This document shows positions 24,583 through 33,212 of a DNA stretch of 64,000 nt, in pieces. Made by a program: the position numbers and the translations under genes. The DNA is taken from positions 124,001-188,000 of the forward strand of contig NZ_BOOP01000013.1 of NCBI RefSeq assembly GCF_016863295.1, given 5' to 3'. The DNA is from Planotetraspora phitsanulokensis (GTDB taxonomy: Bacteria > Actinomycetota > Actinomycetes > Streptosporangiales > Streptosporangiaceae). Below the pieces are notes generated by a model, which was given only the letters and a program-made list of their open reading frames with translations, was not told the origin of the DNA and made no database searches. The first letter of the stretch is position 1; each line of letters begins with the position of its first letter.

Positions 24583-26487
24583 TCACCGGTAATAGTCGGG
24601 ATAGTCAGGCTCAGTTTCCGGCTGACGGTGGTTGCCCCTGCGTGAGCTCGTCGACTGCTGGGCGGATCCGTAGAGCTCGTCGTAGGACGGCCAGCTGCCG
24701 CCCGCGTTCTGCTCCGGCCACGACTGCTGGCCGTTGCCGCCGGTCTGACCCTGCTGCTGGTCGTAGCCGTAGGGGCTCTGGCCGGAGGGCACGTCGTACC
24801 CCGCCGACTCGTACGGCGACACCGTGTGGCCCGGGCCCGTGTGGGCGCCCGTGGGCCCGGCCGCGGAGTCGGCGTCATCGATCGTCGCCCACCCCGCGCT
24901 CACCTCGTAGGAGGGGGTCCCGGTGGAGTATGTCGGGTCACTCGAATACGGGGAGTAGCCGTCGTAGCCCGGCTGCTGGGCGGCCGGTTGCTGGTAGCTC
25001 TCGGTGCTGGGCCAGGTCGTGTTGCTGCCGCTGCCGCGGGCCGGCTCGGGGTCGTCGAAGATGTCGCGAGCACCCTGCCAGGACGACGGGGCGGCCGGAG
25101 CCGGTGCGGCCGAGGCCGCCGGCCAGGAGGTCTCGTTATGGGTGGGGGTGGCGGGGATCGGGGTGACGGGCGGCACGCTCGGCGGCACCGTGTAGGAGGG
25201 ACCCGTGTCCGCGGTCGTGAACAGGCCGCTGGAGCCGGGGGGCAGGTCGTAGGAGTCGTTGCTCCGGGGGGCCTCGTAGGCCGTCCAGCTTTCGAAGGAT
25301 CCCGTGCCGGGAGCGGACGGTGTCGCCGAGGTCAGCGGATCGGAGGCGGGCGCGGGCGTGGCGGCCGGGGGGAACGCCGTTTCGAACGAGCCCGTTCCAG
25401 TGGGGTACGGCCCGGTGGCGGGAGCCGGTGCGGGCGTCGCGTCGAAGCCGCCGGCCAGCGGACCGGTGCCGAGTGGGGCCTCGAAGGACCCGCTCGCGCG
25501 GCCGGCGCCGGTGTCGGACGAGGCCGCCGCGGCACGGCGGGCGGACCGCGAGGACCTGCCGGATCTGCCGGACCGGGACGAGGCCGAGCCCGACGGGCGG
25601 GCCGGAGGGGTGAAAGAGTCGCCCGCCGGGGGCGCGTTGAACGGTCCGGTGGCGGGGCTCGCGTCGAACGACGCCGCGGAGGGAGTCGTGCTGAACGATC
25701 CGGTGGCGGGGCTCGCGTCGAACGACGCGGCCGAGGGGGTCGCGTCGAACGACCCGGTCGACGGGTTCGAGTCGAACACATCCGCGGGAGTGGAGGACTG
25801 AGGCCGTCCGGGCGCGGGCGTTCCGAGCGCGCCGAGGACGTCGGGAGTCGGCGCGGAGAACGCCACCGTCTTCTGGTCGGCGGCGGCCGATGCGGGGGTG
25901 GCGCGCTTGCGGCTGCTCGGACGGTCGGAGGCGGAGCGCAGCGGAAGCGGAGCCTGAACGGTCGCGGCGTCGGGGTCGGCGGCCCGGGACGGGGTCGCCG
26001 CCTGCGCGTTCGCCGGGGCGTCGGAAGGCGCGCCCGATCGGCCCGTGGGGCGAGGGGTGCCCATCCGGGCGCCGGGGCCGCCGGTGAAGCCGCCGTCGTC
26101 GGCGCGGACGCGGCTCCAGTACTCGTCGTCGTAGTCGTCCGACTCGCCCCATTCGTCGACGCCGCGACGACCGCGCGGAGCGGCGGGCTGCTTGCCTCCG
26201 CCGCGCTGCGCCGCCTGGCGCCCTCCGGGCTTGGCCGCGGGACGCTGCTTGGCCGCGGTCTTGTCCTTGTCGGAGGGCTCCTCGAAGGCGTCGAAACCCT
26301 GAGGGAAGCTCTCGAAGAACGTCTCCTCGGCGGGACGGCGAGGCTTGGGGCCCTTGTTCTCGGCCATCGCCTTGATCCGCTCGGAAGAAAGGGCGCTCTC
26401 CCTGCGGTTCATCGAGCGCATGCCCAGAGCCACGACGACGAGCACCAAGAGCACGACGGCGACGAGGCCCATAATGACCGCAGTCAT
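24583..26487 (-). CDS. Large Ser/Pro/Ala-rich single-pass membrane protein
   Basis: A 634-residue protein with one N-terminal membrane helix (residues about 3-23), a short basic stretch, and then some 600 residues of low-complexity sequence rich in Ser, Pro, Ala, Gly and Tyr. Near residues 230-290 a motif of the type SFDASPATG recurs about six times. The C-terminus is Tyr/Gln/Gly-rich. No folded domain is seen, so it may be a scaffold, a cell-wall-spanning protein or a phosphorylation-rich tail. It precedes the SulP-carbonic anhydrase gene on the same strand with a 52-bp gap, so co-transcription is plausible. Confidence 0.65.
   Translation of the reverse strand: MTAVIMGLVAVVLLVLVVVALGMRSMNRRESALSSERIKAMAENKGPKPRRPAEETFFESFPQGFDAFEEPSDKDKTAAKQRPAAKPGGRQAAQRGGGKQPAAPRGRRGVDEWGESDDYDDEYWSRVRADDGGFTGGPGARMGTPRPTGRSGAPSDAPANAQAATPSRAADPDAATVQAPLPLRSASDRPSSRKRATPASAAADQKTVAFSAPTPDVLGALGTPAPGRPQSSTPADVFDSNPSTGSFDATPSAASFDASPATGSFSTTPSAASFDASPATGPFNAPPAGDSFTPPARPSGSASSRSGRSGRSSRSARRAAAASSDTGAGRASGSFEAPLGTGPLAGGFDATPAPAPATGPYPTGTGSFETAFPPAATPAPASDPLTSATPSAPGTGSFESWTAYEAPRSNDSYDLPPGSSGLFTTADTGPSYTVPPSVPPVTPIPATPTHNETSWPAASAAPAPAAPSSWQGARDIFDDPEPARGSGSNTTWPSTESYQQPAAQQPGYDGYSPYSSDPTYSTGTPSYEVSAGWATIDDADSAAGPTGAHTGPGHTVSPYESAGYDVPSGQSPYGYDQQQGQTGGNGQQSWPEQNAGGSWPSYDELYGSAQQSTSSRRGNHRQPETEPDYPDYYR
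25600..25790 (-). repeat. Degenerate coding repeats (SFDA-PATG type)
   Basis: Tandem units of about 30-45 bp encode alternating SFDASPATG / SFDATPSAA / PFNAPPAG blocks within the low-complexity membrane protein. Copy number is likely to vary between strains by slippage. Confidence 0.6.
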
Positions 26488-26670
26488 AGCACCACCTTCA
26501 AGGCCATGGCCTGCCTGCGGCGCCGGTGAGATCGCGCGGCCATCGACGCGACCTGCCCCCTTTGACCACCTGCGCTCAGCAATTGGATCCGATTCTGCTT
26601 GACCACAATGACCGTTGTCACACCCTAGGCGAAGATTGGTGTAGCACGACTACCTCCGGCGTTCAGCATG

Positions 26671-27213
26671 TCACTCGATGTTGTCCGCCGTGAGGCGTCC
26701 GCGAGCGATGGTGTGATCGGCGATGTGCTCGAGCGTCTCCGCCAGGGGCGCTCCCTGCCTGAGGTCGAGTTTCGCGTCGAGGGCGTAGACAGTGAAACGG
26801 TAACTGCCGTCGGTCTGGCACGGAGGCGTATACCCGACTTTGCCGTTCGACGCCTGGCCCTGCCTCGCACCTCTCGGGACGCCGTTCTCGGCCAGCTCGG
26901 TGGTGTTCGGGTCGATGTTGAACACCACCCAGTTCACCGCGCTGCTCCTCGCACTGCTGTCGTCGACGACTATGGCAACGGACTTCGCGCCCGACGTCCC
27001 CGACCAGCGGAGGGGAGGGTTGCCCAGCCCGCCGCTGCAGGAATAGCCGTGCGGCAGGGGCGCCCCGTCACGAAAGCGCGGGCTCGACACACTGATCACG
27101 TCGAGGTTCCTGGGCGATCCGCCGCCCAGGATCCCGCAGCCCGACGCAGCGAGCGCCACCGCCGTGATGGCGACGGCACAACGTGCGCCCATGGACTTCG
27201 TCGGCGACCCCAT
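26671..27213 (-). CDS. YbhB/YbcL-type PEBP (Raf kinase inhibitor-like) lipoprotein
   Basis: A 180-residue protein. The N-terminus is a lipoprotein signal with lipobox LAASGC, so the mature protein should be anchored outside the membrane by its Cys. The rest is a PEBP fold: NPPLRWSG, VDDSSARSSAVNWVVFNID, NGKVGYTPPC and YRFTVYALDAKLDL follow the YbhB/YbcL order. The function of bacterial PEBPs is unclear; phospholipid or small-ligand binding is proposed. The ATG at 27213 is preferred; a second ATG at 27192 is possible. Confidence 0.87.
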   Translation of the reverse strand: MGSPTKSMGARCAVAITAVALAASGCGILGGGSPRNLDVISVSSPRFRDGAPLPHGYSCSGGLGNPPLRWSGTSGAKSVAIVVDDSSARSSAVNWVVFNIDPNTTELAENGVPRGARQGQASNGKVGYTPPCQTDGSYRFTVYALDAKLDLRQGAPLAETLEHIADHTIARGRLTADNIE

Positions 27214-27400
27214 GCCCGATGATGCTACGCGGATCGGAATGGTGCGCCGACCGAATCGGGCTGATCCGTGCCGCTGTTCAGCCGGGCGTACCGCTCTCAC
27301 CTGCTGCGTCCTGTCTCTTGATTCATCCCATTCCGACCACTGGTCCCGCTAGAGGGTACTGACTGCGCGGGGATGCGGCGTTTTCGGCGACAATCGAGGC

Positions 27401-30400
27401 ATGCAGGGGGTGACGCTGGACACGGGCGTGAGCTTCGCCGTCCTCGGGCCTCTCGAGGTACGCGAGGACGGCCGCCTGATCGAGATCGGCGGGCAGCGGT
27501 TGCGCGCCCTGCTCACCCTCCTGCTCCTCGACACCGGCCGCACCGTCCCCACCGACGTCCTGGTCGCCGGCGTGTGGGACGACCGCCCGCCGAACGGCGT
27601 GGGCAACGCGCTGCAGGCGCTGGTGTCCCGGCTCCGGGGGACGATCGACCGGACGCTCGTGGTGGCGGACCCGTCCGGTTACCGCCTTCTGGTCCCGCCC
27701 GACCAGGTCGACCTCCACCGCTTCACCCGGCTGGCCCGTGAGGGAGGCAGGGCGCTGGAGACGGGAGACCCCGGCCTGGCCGTACGGGTGCTCACCGAGG
27801 GTCTCCGCCTGTGGCGCGGCGCACCGCTCACGGACCTGCCCGTCGGCGGTGTCGAGGTGGCCCGGCTCGAGGAGATCAGGATCGCCGCGACCGAGGACAG
27901 GATCGACGCCGAGCTCAGGCTGGGGCAGTTCCCCGAGGTCGTCTCCGAGCTGTCCCGGCTCATCGCCGCCCACCCGCTGCGCGAGCGGCTGCGCGGGCTG
28001 CTGATGCGCGCCCTCTACGGTTCGGGCAGGCAGGTGGAGGCGCTCGCCGCCTATGAGGACGCCCGTGTCGCGTTCGCGGAACGGTTCGGCGCCGACCCGT
28101 CGCCCGCGCTGGCGGAGCTGCACCTGTCCATCCTGCGAGGAGACGGCTCCGCCCTGCGGGGAGACGGTTCCGCCCTGCGGGGAGACGGTTCCGCCCTGGG
28201 GGGAGACGGCTCCGCGCTGCGCGGCCCTGACGAGGGGGAGCCGCAGGTTCCGCCGCGCGTGCACGAGCCGGTCCGGCCACTCGATGCGCCGCCCGCGCGG
28301 AAGGGCAACCTGCGCGCCCGGCTGACCAGCTTCGTCGGGAGAGAGGGCGACGTCGAGCAGGCGGGGGAGCTGCTGGCCCGCAACCGCCTCGTCACACTTC
28401 TCGGGCCGGGCGGCGCGGGGAAGACCAGGCTCGCCGTCGAGTCGGCCGAGGCGTTCGCGCCCTCCGCCCCGGACGGCGTGTGGCTCGTGGAGCTGGCGTC
28501 CGTGGTCGACCCGGCCCAGGTCCCGCGCGCGGTCCTGGCCGCGCTCGGTCTCCGGGACATGGGGCTCGTGCCGGTGCGCTCGTCGGCGGGACCGGCCGCC
28601 GACTCCGACGCGACCGACCGTCTGGTGACGGCGCTGGCGGGACGCTCAGTGCTGATCGTGCTGGACAACTGCGAGCATCTCGTGAACGCCGCGGCCATCC
28701 TGGCGGACCGGCTGCTCGCCGACTGCCCCGGGATCCGGATCCTGGTGACGAGCCGCGAACCGCTCGGCATCACCGGCGAGGTGCTCTGGCCGGTCCAGCC
28801 GCTCGGCCTCGACCACGCCGTACGGCTGTTCGCCGACCGCGCGGCGGCGGCGCGGCCCGGCTACCGCGCGCAGGACGACCGGGACGCGGTCGAGCGCATC
28901 TGCCGCGGGCTCGACGGCATGCCCCTGGCGATCGAACTGGCGGCCGCCCGCCTGCGGACCCTGTCCGCGGACGGGATAGCCGACCGGCTCAGCGACCGTT
29001 TCCACCTGCTGACCAGCGGGAGCCGTACGGCCATGCCCCGCCACCAGACTCTGCGCGCGGTCGTCGAGTGGAGCTGGGACCTGCTCGACGACGGGGAGCG
29101 CACGCTCGCGGCACGTCTGTCCGTCTTCGCGGGAGGCGCCACGCTGGAGAGCGCGGAGGAGGTCTGCCGCGGAGACCTCGACGTGCTCGGCCGTCTCGTC
29201 GACAAGTCTCTGGTGGTGTTCGACGGCGGCCGCTACAGCATGCTGGAGACGGTCCGCGCCTACGCGGGCGACCGGCTGGCGGAGACGGGCGACGAGCGCG
29301 AGATCCGGATGGCGCACGCCCGGTTCTTCGCCGAGATGGCCGAGACCGCCGACCCGCATCTGCGCCGGGCCGAGCAGGTCGAGTGGCTCCCCCGGCTGTG
29401 GGCCGAGCACGACAACCTGACGTCGGCCCTGTTGTGGGCCACCGATCAGGGCGAGGCCGACGTGGCGCTGGCACTGGTCGGCAACCTCGGCTGGTACTGG
29501 TGGCTGGTGGGGCAGCGTCGGGAGGGCGCGCAGCGGGCCGAGGAGGTCCTGCGCATGGCGGAGGGCGCGGATCCCGAGGCCGACCCGGTGAAGGTCGCGC
29601 TCGCCCACGCGGTGCTCGGCCTGACGTGGGCCGCGGCGGACCTCCAGTGGGACAGGGCGAAGGACAGCCTGAAGACGGCGATCCGGCTGCTGCGGGACCA
29701 CCCGGCCCCGGATCCGCCGCATCCGATGGTGGCCATGGCCGCGCCCATCCTGGCGCTCCTGCTCAGCTCGGACCGGGAGGCCAACGCCCGTCTGGAGGAC
29801 CTGTTCGGCCATCCCGATCCTTGGGTGGTCGCCGCCGCCTACATGTTCCGCGGCAACATGGCGTTCAACTCGGGCCGCGTCGCCGAGGGGGAGGCCGACC
29901 TGCGGGCCTCCCTCGAGCTGTTCAGAGAGGTCGGCGACCGGTGGGGGATGGGCAACGCGCTCGCGTCGCTCGCGGAGGCGGGCACGATGCGTGGCAGCGG
30001 CGAGGCCATTGAGATCCTGCGGGAGGCCATCGCGCTCGTCGACGAGGTCGGGGCCGTGGAGGACACGCCGTACATGCGGACCCGCCTGGCGATCGCCCTC
30101 AACATCGCCGGTGACCGCGCGGCCGCGGCCGCGGTCCTGCAGGAGGCCATGCGCATCTGCGTCGACAACGCCGACCTCGTGGGGAAGGCCGGCGTGGAAC
30201 ATGTCCGCGGCGACTTCGCCCGGGAGGCGGGCGACTTCGACGCCGCCCGCGAGTGCTACCACGAGGCGTTGCGGCTGCTGGGCGGTCCGGAGATGTCGTC
30301 GGCCCGGCAGTTCCAGGCGACGCTGAGCGCGTCGCTCGGCATGCTGGCCGCGCAGGAGGGCGACCTCAGACGGGCTCGCCGCCTCCACGGCGAGGCGCTG

Positions 30401-30670
30401 GCCCTCGCGGTCGAATCGCAGGACGGCCCGGTGGTCGCCCATGTGATCGTGGCGTACGCCTGTCTCGCCGCCGTCGAAGGCGATCACGAGAGCGCCGCGG
30501 TGCTGCTCGGCGGGGCGACCGCCGTCCGCGGGATCGTGGACGTCGTCGGCTTCGACCACGTCCGCGCCACGGAGGCGGCCAAGGCCGCGCTCGGCGGGGA
30601 GGAGTTCTCCCGGTGCTACGAGCGCGGCCGGGCGATGACCCGGGAACAGGTCGTCGTCTTCGCGGGCTGA
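27401..30670 (+). CDS. SARP-type AfsR/DnrI regulator with NB-ARC ATPase and TPR-like C-terminus
   Basis: A 1089-residue regulator. Residues about 8-95 are an OmpR-like winged helix (FAVLGPLEVREDGRLIEIGG) and 100-245 a bacterial transcriptional activation domain. After a repeated RGDGSAL linker (246-275) comes an NTPase with Walker A LLGPGGAGKTRLA near 333 and Walker B VLIVLDNCEH near 418, then helical repeats to the end. SARP proteins activate secondary-metabolite genes. The nearest candidates here are the convergent ABC-2 exporter genes, but no biosynthetic cluster is visible. Start ATG at 27401; no strong ribosome-binding site. Confidence 0.9.
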   Translation: MQGVTLDTGVSFAVLGPLEVREDGRLIEIGGQRLRALLTLLLLDTGRTVPTDVLVAGVWDDRPPNGVGNALQALVSRLRGTIDRTLVVADPSGYRLLVPPDQVDLHRFTRLAREGGRALETGDPGLAVRVLTEGLRLWRGAPLTDLPVGGVEVARLEEIRIAATEDRIDAELRLGQFPEVVSELSRLIAAHPLRERLRGLLMRALYGSGRQVEALAAYEDARVAFAERFGADPSPALAELHLSILRGDGSALRGDGSALRGDGSALGGDGSALRGPDEGEPQVPPRVHEPVRPLDAPPARKGNLRARLTSFVGREGDVEQAGELLARNRLVTLLGPGGAGKTRLAVESAEAFAPSAPDGVWLVELASVVDPAQVPRAVLAALGLRDMGLVPVRSSAGPAADSDATDRLVTALAGRSVLIVLDNCEHLVNAAAILADRLLADCPGIRILVTSREPLGITGEVLWPVQPLGLDHAVRLFADRAAAARPGYRAQDDRDAVERICRGLDGMPLAIELAAARLRTLSADGIADRLSDRFHLLTSGSRTAMPRHQTLRAVVEWSWDLLDDGERTLAARLSVFAGGATLESAEEVCRGDLDVLGRLVDKSLVVFDGGRYSMLETVRAYAGDRLAETGDEREIRMAHARFFAEMAETADPHLRRAEQVEWLPRLWAEHDNLTSALLWATDQGEADVALALVGNLGWYWWLVGQRREGAQRAEEVLRMAEGADPEADPVKVALAHAVLGLTWAAADLQWDRAKDSLKTAIRLLRDHPAPDPPHPMVAMAAPILALLLSSDREANARLEDLFGHPDPWVVAAAYMFRGNMAFNSGRVAEGEADLRASLELFREVGDRWGMGNALASLAEAGTMRGSGEAIEILREAIALVDEVGAVEDTPYMRTRLAIALNIAGDRAAAAAVLQEAMRICVDNADLVGKAGVEHVRGDFAREAGDFDAARECYHEALRLLGGPEMSSARQFQATLSASLGMLAAQEGDLRRARRLHGEALALAVESQDGPVVAHVIVAYACLAAVEGDHESAAVLLGGATAVRGIVDVVGFDHVRATEAAKAALGGEEFSRCYERGRAMTREQVVVFAG
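28139..28222 (+). repeat. Four tandem 21-bp coding units (GDGSALR)
   Basis: GGAGACGGYTCCGCCCTGCGG is here described as four nearly identical 21-bp units that keep the frame of the SARP regulator. They form the linker between its DNA-binding/activation half and its ATPase. Expansion or loss would change linker length by seven residues per unit. Confidence 0.85.
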
Positions 30671-30684
30671 CCCCGGCGCCGGCA

Positions 30685-31497
30685 TCAGACGCGGTCGCGG
30701 AAGGCCCGGATCGACAACGGTGCGAACACCACCGCGATGCCGACCGCCCACAGCAGCGAGATTCCGGCGTGCTCAGCGACGGGACCACCGCTGAGCAGGC
30801 CCCGAACCGCGTCGGACAGGTGGCTGACCGGGTTGACCTCGACCCACTTCTGCAGCCAGGACGGCATCGTGTCGGTCCGCACGAAGGCGTTGCTGGTGAA
30901 GGTGATCGGCATCATCAGCGAGAACATCAGGATCTGGACCTTCTCCTGGTCGGAGGCGCGGAGGCCGACCAGGACCGCCACCCAGGACATGGCCAGAGCG
31001 AAGGCCAGCAGCACCGCCAGCGCGCCGGCGACGCCGATCAGGCCCGTGTGCACCCGGAAGCCGAGGACGAGGCCCAGCCCCAGGAACAGGGCGAACGCCC
31101 ACACCTGCTTCAGCGTGTCGGCCACGATCCGTCCCGCGAGCGGCGCCGAGCGGGCGATCGGCAGGCTTCGCAACCGGTCGAAGACGCCCTTGGTGATGTC
31201 GGTGTTCAGCCCGACGGCCGTGGTCATGCTGGCGAACAACATGTTCTGCGCGACCAGGCCGGGCAGCGCGAACTGCAGGTAGTCGCCGGTGGACCCGGCG
31301 ATGGCGCCGCCGAAGACATAGGTGAAAAGCAGCAGGAACATGACGGGCTGGACGCTCAGGTCGAGCAGTTCCATCGGATTGTGCTTGATCTGCACCAGGC
31401 TTCGCCACGACAGCGTCATGGTGTGGCGGAACGTGGCCGAGGGGCTGAGCCTGGGGGCGGCGACGGCCCCTCCGGCGGTCTCGGCGATCGTGGTCAT
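30685..31497 (-). CDS. ABC-2 type exporter permease (DrrB-like)
   Basis: A 270-residue membrane protein with about six helices, of the ABC-2 family that includes daunorubicin exporter DrrB. FGGAIAGSTGDYLQFALPGL and FDRLRSLPIARSAPLAGRI, then FTSNAFVRTDTMPSWLQKWV and NPVSHLSDAVRGLL, are family hallmarks. It should pair with the ATPase encoded just upstream. The ATG at 31497 has GGAG six bases upstream and overlaps the stop of a 38-codon ORF in an ATGA. It is convergent with the SARP gene, 14 bp away. Confidence 0.9.
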   Translation of the reverse strand: MTTIAETAGGAVAAPRLSPSATFRHTMTLSWRSLVQIKHNPMELLDLSVQPVMFLLLFTYVFGGAIAGSTGDYLQFALPGLVAQNMLFASMTTAVGLNTDITKGVFDRLRSLPIARSAPLAGRIVADTLKQVWAFALFLGLGLVLGFRVHTGLIGVAGALAVLLAFALAMSWVAVLVGLRASDQEKVQILMFSLMMPITFTSNAFVRTDTMPSWLQKWVEVNPVSHLSDAVRGLLSGGPVAEHAGISLLWAVGIAVVFAPLSIRAFRDRV

Positions 31498-31610
31498 GAT
31501 GTCTCCTCGTCAAGGTTGTCGGGAGTGTTCGGTCGTGCCCCGGACGCCGCCGGGCCCAGGGGCGCAGGTGTGACCGTCGATGCGGTGGCTGGCAGGGCCG
31601 TCCGGCTCAT
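31494..31610 (-). CDS. 38-residue Pro/Ala/Thr-rich ORF wedged between exporter genes
   Basis: An ATG at 31610 overlaps the stop of the ATPase gene (ATGA), and the ORF's own TGA overlaps the ATG of the permease gene (ATGA). GGGACCCCCTCC on the other strand places a GGAGGGGGTCC-like ribosome-binding site nearby. The peptide is composed mainly of Ala, Pro and Thr and ends in DNLDEETS. It has no membrane helix and no known family. It could be a translated coupling peptide, a small accessory subunit, or the N-terminal extension of a permease disrupted by a frameshift. Confidence 0.5.
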   Translation of the reverse strand: MSRTALPATASTVTPAPLGPAASGARPNTPDNLDEETS

Positions 31611-32578
31611 GCCGGGACCCCCTCCGGTTGTGCCTTCTCCTGGGCCTCCTCCGCGGCGCGTCCGGTGAGGGCGAGGAAGACCTCGTCGAGACTCGACTTG
31701 CGCAGCGACAGCTCGGACGCGATCACGCCGAGGTCGTCGAGACGGCGGACGATGGCGGGAACCGCGGCGGCGTCGCGCACGCCGGCCCGCACCAGGCCGC
31801 CGGACACGGTGGGCGCGACGCCGAGGATGTCGCCCACCACGCGCCCCACCAGGTCGAGATGGGCGGCCTCCGCCGGGCGCACCTCGAGCACCTGGCCGCC
31901 GACCGTCGCCTTGAGCTCGTCGGACGTGCCGTTGGCGATGACCTTCCCGTGGTCGAACACGACGATGTCGTCGGCGAGCTGGTCGGCCTCCTCGAGGTAC
32001 TGCGTGGTCAGCAGGACGGTCACACCATCGCTCTGGAGGCCGCGCACGACGCCCCACAGCTCGGTGCGGCTGCGCGGGTCGAGCCCCGTCGTCGGCTCGT
32101 CGAGGAACAGCACCTGCGGGCGGCCGATCAGACTGGCCGCGAGGTCGAGGCGCCGGCGCATGCCGCCGGAGTAGGTCTTCGTCGCCCGGCCTCCCGCGTC
32201 GGTCAGGTCGAAGCGCTCGAGAAGCTCGGCGGCGCGCCGCCGGGCGTCGGCCCGCGACATGTCGAGCAGCCGGCCGATCATCACGAGGTTCTCCACGCCG
32301 GTCAGCGTCTCGTCGACCGCGGCGTACTGGCCCGTCAGGCCGATCAGCGAGCGCACCTGGTGCGCCTGCCTCACCACGTCGAACCCGCCCACCTGGGCCC
32401 GGCCGCCGTCCGGCCGCAGCAGGGTGGCGAGGATGCGGACTGCCGTGGTCTTGCCCGCCCCGTTGGGCCCCAGCACCCCCAGCAGCCGCCCCTGGGGCAC
32501 CTCGAGATCGACCCCGTCGAGGGCGCGGGTCTCGCCGTAGTGCTTGGCCAGGCCCTGCGCCTGGATCGCGTATCTCAT
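31607..32578 (-). CDS. ABC exporter ATP-binding protein (DrrA-like)
   Basis: A 323-residue ATPase of the DrrA/daunorubicin-resistance group. Walker A LGPNGAGKTTAVR near residue 38, signature YSGGMRRRLDLA near 138, Walker B LFLDEPTTGLDPRSR near 158 and H-loop in LLTTQYLEEAD. The C-terminal ~90 residues are the usual DrrA extension. GGGAGGA lies five bases before the ATG at 32578. With the permease it forms a complete ABC-2 exporter for a hydrophobic molecule, perhaps an antibiotic or lipid. Confidence 0.92.
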   Translation of the reverse strand: MRYAIQAQGLAKHYGETRALDGVDLEVPQGRLLGVLGPNGAGKTTAVRILATLLRPDGGRAQVGGFDVVRQAHQVRSLIGLTGQYAAVDETLTGVENLVMIGRLLDMSRADARRRAAELLERFDLTDAGGRATKTYSGGMRRRLDLAASLIGRPQVLFLDEPTTGLDPRSRTELWGVVRGLQSDGVTVLLTTQYLEEADQLADDIVVFDHGKVIANGTSDELKATVGGQVLEVRPAEAAHLDLVGRVVGDILGVAPTVSGGLVRAGVRDAAAVPAIVRRLDDLGVIASELSLRKSSLDEVFLALTGRAAEEAQEKAQPEGVPA

Positions 32579-32696
32579 CGATGTCCTCCCTTGTCGTGGA
32601 CACCACCTTGCGGCATGCCACTGACAGTTCACTGAGCGTCGCAATCAGCCGCTGACATATCGCTGACGGAGGGCCTCGGTCTTTTAGGGTGGGGCT

Positions 32697-33212
32697 GTGA
32701 GAGGTCCATTACGGGATCCCGCCCATCGGGTGTCACGGCGCGCGATCGTCCTGTGGCTGATCGAGTCGCTGATGGGGTTCGCCGTCTTCTTCGGCGGCGC
32801 CCTGCTGCTCGCGTACTGGATCGGCCGGAGCGACTGGTCGGCCCTGCCCGGCTGGCTGTCCGACAACGCGTGGCTGCTGCCGCTCGTCGTCGGCGTGGTG
32901 ACGGCGCCACTGGTGATCATCGAACCGCTGTGGCGTTACGCCGTGCATCGATGGGAGCTGTCGGGCGACGTCGTGTACGCGAGATCGGGCTGGCTGAGCA
33001 GGGAATGGGTGTTCGTGCCCGTCAGCCGGATCCAGACCGTGGACAAGGCGCAGGGCTGGTTCGAGCGCGCGCTCCGCCTGGCCACAGTGGAGATCCGCAC
33101 CGCGTCGCACGCCGGGTCGTCGACGATCAAGGGCCTCGACTACGAGGTGGCCGCCGGCTTCGCCGCGGAACTGGCCCGCCGGGCCCAGGAACTCAGGGAC
33201 GACGCGACATGA
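32697..33212 (+). CDS. Bacterial PH-domain membrane protein (YdbS-like)
   Basis: A 171-residue protein with two N-terminal membrane helices (about residues 18-42 and 58-78) and one bPH2 domain near 80-160, in which REWVFVPVSRIQTVDKAQGW is the conserved centre. The pair with the next gene matches the YdbS-YdbT arrangement of other Gram-positives, where YdbST has been linked to membrane resistance to certain bacteriocins. The stop overlaps the next ATG (ATGA), so translation is coupled. Confidence 0.87.
   Translation: MRGPLRDPAHRVSRRAIVLWLIESLMGFAVFFGGALLLAYWIGRSDWSALPGWLSDNAWLLPLVVGVVTAPLVIIEPLWRYAVHRWELSGDVVYARSGWLSREWVFVPVSRIQTVDKAQGWFERALRLATVEIRTASHAGSSTIKGLDYEVAAGFAAELARRAQELRDDAT

Noticed and set aside
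28646-30751. 701-codon antisense frame opposite the SARP regulator
   Set aside because: Same reason: a mirror of high-GC coding sequence.
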